Origin: Betaproteobacteria bacterium RIFCSPLOWO2_02_FULL_68_150
GTDB lineage: Bacteria > Pseudomonadota > Gammaproteobacteria > Burkholderiales > SG8-39
Reading direction: 5' to 3'
Length of the DNA stretch: 18,698 bases
Assembly (NCBI GenBank): GCA_001771975.1
Contig: MERE01000059.1
Span: forward strand, 1-18,698
The notes under the pieces were generated by a model. It had not been told where the DNA came from, ran no database searches, and saw only the letters and a list, made by a program, of their open reading frames with translations. Positions 14,372-18,698 of this stretch are shown piece by piece. Numbering within the stretch: the first letter of the stretch is position 1; each line of letters begins with the position of its first letter. Made by a program: the position numbers and the translations under genes.

Positions 14372-14848
14372 TCAGTCGAGCTTGCGCGCGCAGACCAGAA
14401 CCCCGTCTTCGTCCGCGTAGAGCCATTCTCCGGGCGTGAACTTCACGCCGCCGAACGCGACCGGCGCGCCGCGTTCGCCGAACCCTTTCTTCTTCGGGCG
14501 GGTGGGATTGGAGGCGAGCGCCATCACGCCGATGGCGATGCGGCCGCAATCGGAGACGTCGCGCACGCAACCGTTGATCACGTAGCCGCTGTAGCCCATG
14601 TCCTTGGCGCGCTGCACGAGGATGTCGCCCACGATCGCGGCGCGCAGGCTGCCGGCGCCGTCGATCACGATCACGCGGCCCGCGCCCGACTCCGCCAGCT
14701 GTTCGTGCACGAGGAGGTTGTCCTCGTACACCTTGAGCGTCACCATCGGTCCGCAGAAGCGCTGCAGGCCGCCGAAGTGGCGCAGCATGGGCGCCACCAC
14801 GTGAACTTCGTCCGTGTGCGCATCGTACAGATCAGCTGTCTTGAACAT
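14372..14848 (-). CDS. rraA: RraA-like protein (RNase E regulator / HMG-CHA aldolase family)
   Basis: 158 residues, the length of RraA. Landmarks are TADLYDAH at the N-terminus, VIVIDGAGSLRAAIVGDILVQ and GYVINGCVRDVSD. G74-D75 and R96-D97 match the G-x(20)-R-D pattern of class II 4-hydroxy-4-methyl-2-oxoglutarate (HMG/CHA) aldolases, which bind Mg-pyruvate. Members of this family are annotated either as inhibitors of RNase E or as aldolases and oxaloacetate decarboxylases; sequence alone does not separate them and both may apply. The ATG at 14848 abuts the inverted-repeat element at 14847-14913, and there is no Shine-Dalgarno sequence in front of it, so the native leader may have been replaced. 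The symbol follows usual annotation practice. Confidence 0.88.
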   Translation of the reverse strand: MFKTADLYDAHTDEVHVVAPMLRHFGGLQRFCGPMVTLKVYEDNLLVHEQLAESGAGRVIVIDGAGSLRAAIVGDILVQRAKDMGYSGYVINGCVRDVSDCGRIAIGVMALASNPTRPKKKGFGERGAPVAFGGVKFTPGEWLYADEDGVLVCARKLD

Positions 14849-14913
14849 GGGGTCAGAGTAACTTTTTGTCAGTGAATCAGCCAGTTGGCGTCGGAGCGTT
14901 GCTCTGACCCCAT
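14847..14913. repeat. GGGGTCAGAG inverted-repeat element (REP/RAYT-like)
   Basis: ATGGGGTCAGAG (14847-14858) faces CTCTGACCCCAT (14902-14913), an exact 12-bp inverted pair that continues imperfectly (AAC with GTT). The 43-base centre has a T5 run and a small GCCA-GT-TGGC stem (14880-14889). From memory, GGGGTCAGAG termini are common at dispersed REP-like elements and RAYT-type transposase remnants in proteobacteria. The element fills exactly the space between the ETF-QO stop codon (TAA, 14913-14915) and the RraA-like start codon. No transposase gene is inside. Confidence 0.7.
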
Positions 14914-16547
14914 TACATGTTGGGATAGTTCGGGCCGCCGCCGCCTTCGGGCACTACCCAGACGATATTCTGGGTCGGATCCTTGATGTCGCAGGTCTTG
15001 CAGTGCACGCAGTTCTGCGCGTTGATCTGCAGGCGCGGATTGCCGCCGCCGGCGTCGCGCACGATTTCGTAGACTCCCGCGGGGCAGTAGCGCTGCTCGG
15101 GCGCGTCGTAGAGGTCCAGATTCACGTTCACCGGCACCGAGGCGTCCTTCAGCGTCAGGTGCACCGGCTGGTCTTCGGCGTGGTTGGTATTGGAGAAAGA
15201 CAGGTTGGTCAGGCGGTCGAAGGTGAGCACGCCGTCGGCCTTCGGATAGCTGATCGGCTGGACGTCGGCCTTGCGCTTGAGCGTCTCGTGATCGGCGTGC
15301 CGGTGGCGCAGAGTCCAGGGCGCCTTGCCGCCGAATACGATCTGGTCGATGCCGAACATGAGCGAGCCGGTGTAAAGGCCCTTGGCCATCCACGGCTTGA
15401 AGTTGCGCGCGCGCCAGAGTTCGTCGAACAGCCACGATTGGCGGAACGCCTCGGGGTAGTCGGCCAGTTCGTCGCCGGATCTGCCGCCGGCGAGCGCCGC
15501 GTGCGCGGCTTCCGCAGCCAGCATGCCGGTCTTGATCGCGGCGTGACTGCCCTTGATGCGCGATGCGTTGAGAAACCCCGCGTCGTCGCCGATCAGGCAG
15601 CCGCCCGGGAAGACGACCTTCGGCAGCGACTGCATGCCGCCCGCGGCAATCGCGCGCGCGCCGTAGGCGATGCGCTTGCCGTCCTCGAAGGAGCCGCGGA
15701 TCGCCGGATGCGTCTTGTAGCGCTGGAATTCCTCGTAGGGGCTCAGGTGAGGATTCGTGTACGCGAGTCCGACCACGAATCCGACCGCGACCTGATGGTT
15801 GTCGAGGTGATAGAGAAACGAGCCGCCGTAGGTGTGCGCGTCGAGCGGCCAGCCGGCGGTATGCAGCACGAGGCCCGGCTGGTGCTTCTCGGGTTTGATT
15901 TCCCAAAGCTCTTTCAGGCCGATGCCGTAGACCTGTGGATCGGCGTCCTTGCGCAGCCCGAAGCGCGCTTCGACCTGCTTGCCAAGATGGCCGCGGCAGC
16001 CTTCGGCGAAGAAGGTGTACTTGCCGTGCAGTTCGACGCCCGGCTGGTAGGCGCCGGTTTTCTCGCCGCTGCGGCTGACGCCCATGTCGCCCGTGGCGAC
16101 GCCCTTTACCGCCCCTTGCGCGTCGTAAAGCACTTCGGCCGCGGCAAAGCCGGGAAAAACTTCCACGCCGAGCGCTTCGGCCTGCTGCCCGAGCCAGCGC
16201 GTCACGCTGCCCAGGCTGACGACGTAATTGCCGTGGTTCCTGAAGCAGCCCGGGAGCATCCAGTTGGGCGTGCGCCTCGCGGTGGTCTCGGTCAGGAACA
16301 GGAACCGGTCTTCCGCCACCGGGACGTTGACCGGGGCGCCTTTGTGTTTCCACTCCGGGATCAGCTCATCCAGTGCGCGCGGATCCATCACCGCGCCGGA
16401 GAGGATGTGGGCGCCGATTTCCGAGCCTTTCTCCAGCACGCAGACCGGGCGCTCGGGCGACAACTGCTTCAGCCGGATCGCGGCCGAGAGTCCGGCGGGT
16501 CCGCCGCCCACGACGACGATGTCGTACTGCATGGATTCACGTGACAT
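14913..16547 (-). CDS. Electron transfer flavoprotein-ubiquinone oxidoreductase
   Basis: 544 residues, full length. The FAD dinucleotide fold is YDIVVVGGGPAGLSAAIRL (8-26). The family-typical stretches are EIGAHILSGAVMDPRALDEL and GGMQSLPKVVFPGGCLIGDD. The C-terminal ferredoxin-like part carries the 4Fe-4S ligands C488 (YCPAGVYE), C513, C516 and C519 (NCVHCKTCDIKDP), and the protein ends in the characteristic GPNYPNM. It takes electrons from reduced ETF and reduces ubiquinone at the inner membrane, completing the path from the dehydrogenases in this window. The start is 16547; Met6 (16532) is an alternative with the fold starting right after it. The gene is divergent from the thioesterase gene and separate from etfBA. 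Confidence 0.97.
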   Translation of the reverse strand: MSRESMQYDIVVVGGGPAGLSAAIRLKQLSPERPVCVLEKGSEIGAHILSGAVMDPRALDELIPEWKHKGAPVNVPVAEDRFLFLTETTARRTPNWMLPGCFRNHGNYVVSLGSVTRWLGQQAEALGVEVFPGFAAAEVLYDAQGAVKGVATGDMGVSRSGEKTGAYQPGVELHGKYTFFAEGCRGHLGKQVEARFGLRKDADPQVYGIGLKELWEIKPEKHQPGLVLHTAGWPLDAHTYGGSFLYHLDNHQVAVGFVVGLAYTNPHLSPYEEFQRYKTHPAIRGSFEDGKRIAYGARAIAAGGMQSLPKVVFPGGCLIGDDAGFLNASRIKGSHAAIKTGMLAAEAAHAALAGGRSGDELADYPEAFRQSWLFDELWRARNFKPWMAKGLYTGSLMFGIDQIVFGGKAPWTLRHRHADHETLKRKADVQPISYPKADGVLTFDRLTNLSFSNTNHAEDQPVHLTLKDASVPVNVNLDLYDAPEQRYCPAGVYEIVRDAGGGNPRLQINAQNCVHCKTCDIKDPTQNIVWVVPEGGGGPNYPNM

Positions 16548-16555
16548 GGGCGGCT

Positions 16556-16561
16556 ATTGTA
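16556..16561 (-). promoter_or_regulatory. Candidate -10 box of the ETF-QO gene
   Basis: TACAAT on the minus strand (5 of 6) ends eight bases before the ETF-QO ATG, so the transcript would start within a couple of bases of the start codon. No convincing -35 was found. If Met6 is the true start, the leader would be about 17 bases. Confidence 0.3.
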
Positions 16562-16597
16562 ATCGCCGCGTTTCGAGGCGAGTCCGGGCCGCAAATC

Positions 16598-16603
16598 TAT
16601 AAT
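16598..16603 (+). promoter_or_regulatory. Candidate -10 box of the thioesterase/synthetase operon
   Basis: A perfect TATAAT stands six bases before ATG 16610, which would place the transcription start on or next to the start codon and leave a leaderless mRNA. The region 17 bases upstream (GAGGCG) is not a good -35. No Shine-Dalgarno sequence is visible before the ATG, which agrees with a leaderless transcript. Confidence 0.45.
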
Positions 16604-16609
16604 CCGCCG

Positions 16610-17028
16610 ATGGAGCACCTTCGCCGCCTGGCGCATGTGGAGCGTATCCCGATCCGTTGGGGCGACATGGACGCCATGGGGCACGTCAACAACACGGTCT
16701 ATTTCCGCTACATGGAGCAGGCGCGCATCAGCTGGTTCGAAGGCCTCGTCCCGCAAGCCGAGGTGTGGAAAGCCACCGGCATCGTGATCGTGAACGCGTC
16801 CTGCCACTACAAGCGCCCGATCACCTATCCCGGCACCGTCGAAGTGCGCCTTCTGGTCGGTCGGATCGGCGGCTCCAGCGTCGCGACTTATTATGAGCTG
16901 CGCGTGGATGCCGATCCCGAGCCCTACGCGAACGGCGAGGCAGTCGTGGTCTTCGTCAGCAGCGCGACGCAAAAGCCGACGCGCATGTCGGAGGCGATGC
17001 GCGCGCGGCTCGAGCAGGCAGCGCCGGC

Positions 17029-17032
<4 letters not shown>
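16610..17032 (+). CDS. 4HBT-type hotdog-fold acyl-CoA thioesterase
   Basis: 140 residues, typical of single-domain 4-hydroxybenzoyl-CoA thioesterase-like (YbgC/FadM-type) enzymes. IRWGDMDAMGHVNNTVYFRY (residues 15-34) holds the catalytic Asp (D21) and the GHVNN turn, followed by the central helix MEQARISWFEG; the strands CHYKRPITYPGTVEV and SVATYYELRV complete the fold. The family hydrolyses acyl-CoA thioesters to free acid and CoA; substrate range cannot be told. ATG 16610 begins right before the domain. Its stop overlaps the start of the acetoacetyl-CoA synthetase (ATGA), so the two are coupled: one enzyme releases CoA from a thioester while the next reactivates a free acid. Confidence 0.93.

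Positions 17033-18698
<1,666 letters not shown>

Noticed and set aside
15003..16544. Plus-strand open frame of about 510 codons opposite ETF-QO
   Set aside because: The minus strand encodes full-length ETF-QO with FAD and 4Fe-4S motifs; the antisense frame is a codon-bias artefact.

Overview
The window is GC-rich (about two thirds G+C by eye, strong G/C third-position bias) and looks like a chromosomal segment of a betaproteobacterium, probably Burkholderiales or a relative. The reasons are a Bug/TctC-type periplasmic receptor next to a CaiB-type CoA-transferase, an etfB-etfA-acyl-CoA dehydrogenase operon, a short RraA-like protein and a typical ETF-ubiquinone oxidoreductase. No rRNA, tRNA, CRISPR array, phage gene or transposase gene was seen.

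Region 1 (1-3554, minus strand) is an organic-acid/acyl-CoA operon. Transcription runs from a family III CoA-transferase through a Bug-type solute receptor and a citrate-synthase-fold 'citryl-CoA lyase-like' protein to an acyl-CoA dehydrogenase cut by the window edge. It reads as uptake of a carboxylic acid, CoA activation, C-C bond chemistry and oxidation; the substrate cannot be named.

Region 2 (3555-8225) is a signalling cassette and the least ordinary part. An AT-rich island carries a TTGACA promoter overlapped by four TAGACA-type half-sites. It leads into a gene fusing a MerR-type HTH, a PAS-like middle and a class III nucleotide cyclase domain. Next come a second cyclase fused to an FHA domain and, convergently, a soluble Ser/Thr kinase with a coiled coil and an unrecognised C-terminal domain. 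Kinase, phosphothreonine reader, cyclase and DNA-binding cyclase side by side suggest a coupled phosphorylation/cyclic-nucleotide circuit.

Region 3 (8421-12785, plus strand) is beta-oxidation electron transfer: an atypical enoyl-CoA hydratase/isomerase homologue, then etfB, etfA and a DmdC-like acyl-CoA dehydrogenase. A perfect 25-bp palindrome follows. Region 4 (12923-14848) holds a GNAT acetyltransferase, a SAM methyltransferase and an RraA-like protein. Region 5 (14913-18698) holds ETF-ubiquinone oxidoreductase, which passes ETF electrons to quinone, and divergently a hotdog thioesterase overlapping an acetoacetyl-CoA synthetase that runs off the window. A short GGGGTCAGAG inverted-repeat element separates the RraA-like gene from the ETF-QO gene exactly.

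Together the metabolic genes cover activation, dehydrogenation and electron delivery to the respiratory chain. The signalling cassette lies between two acyl-CoA operons and may respond to or control them, but that link is inference from position only.
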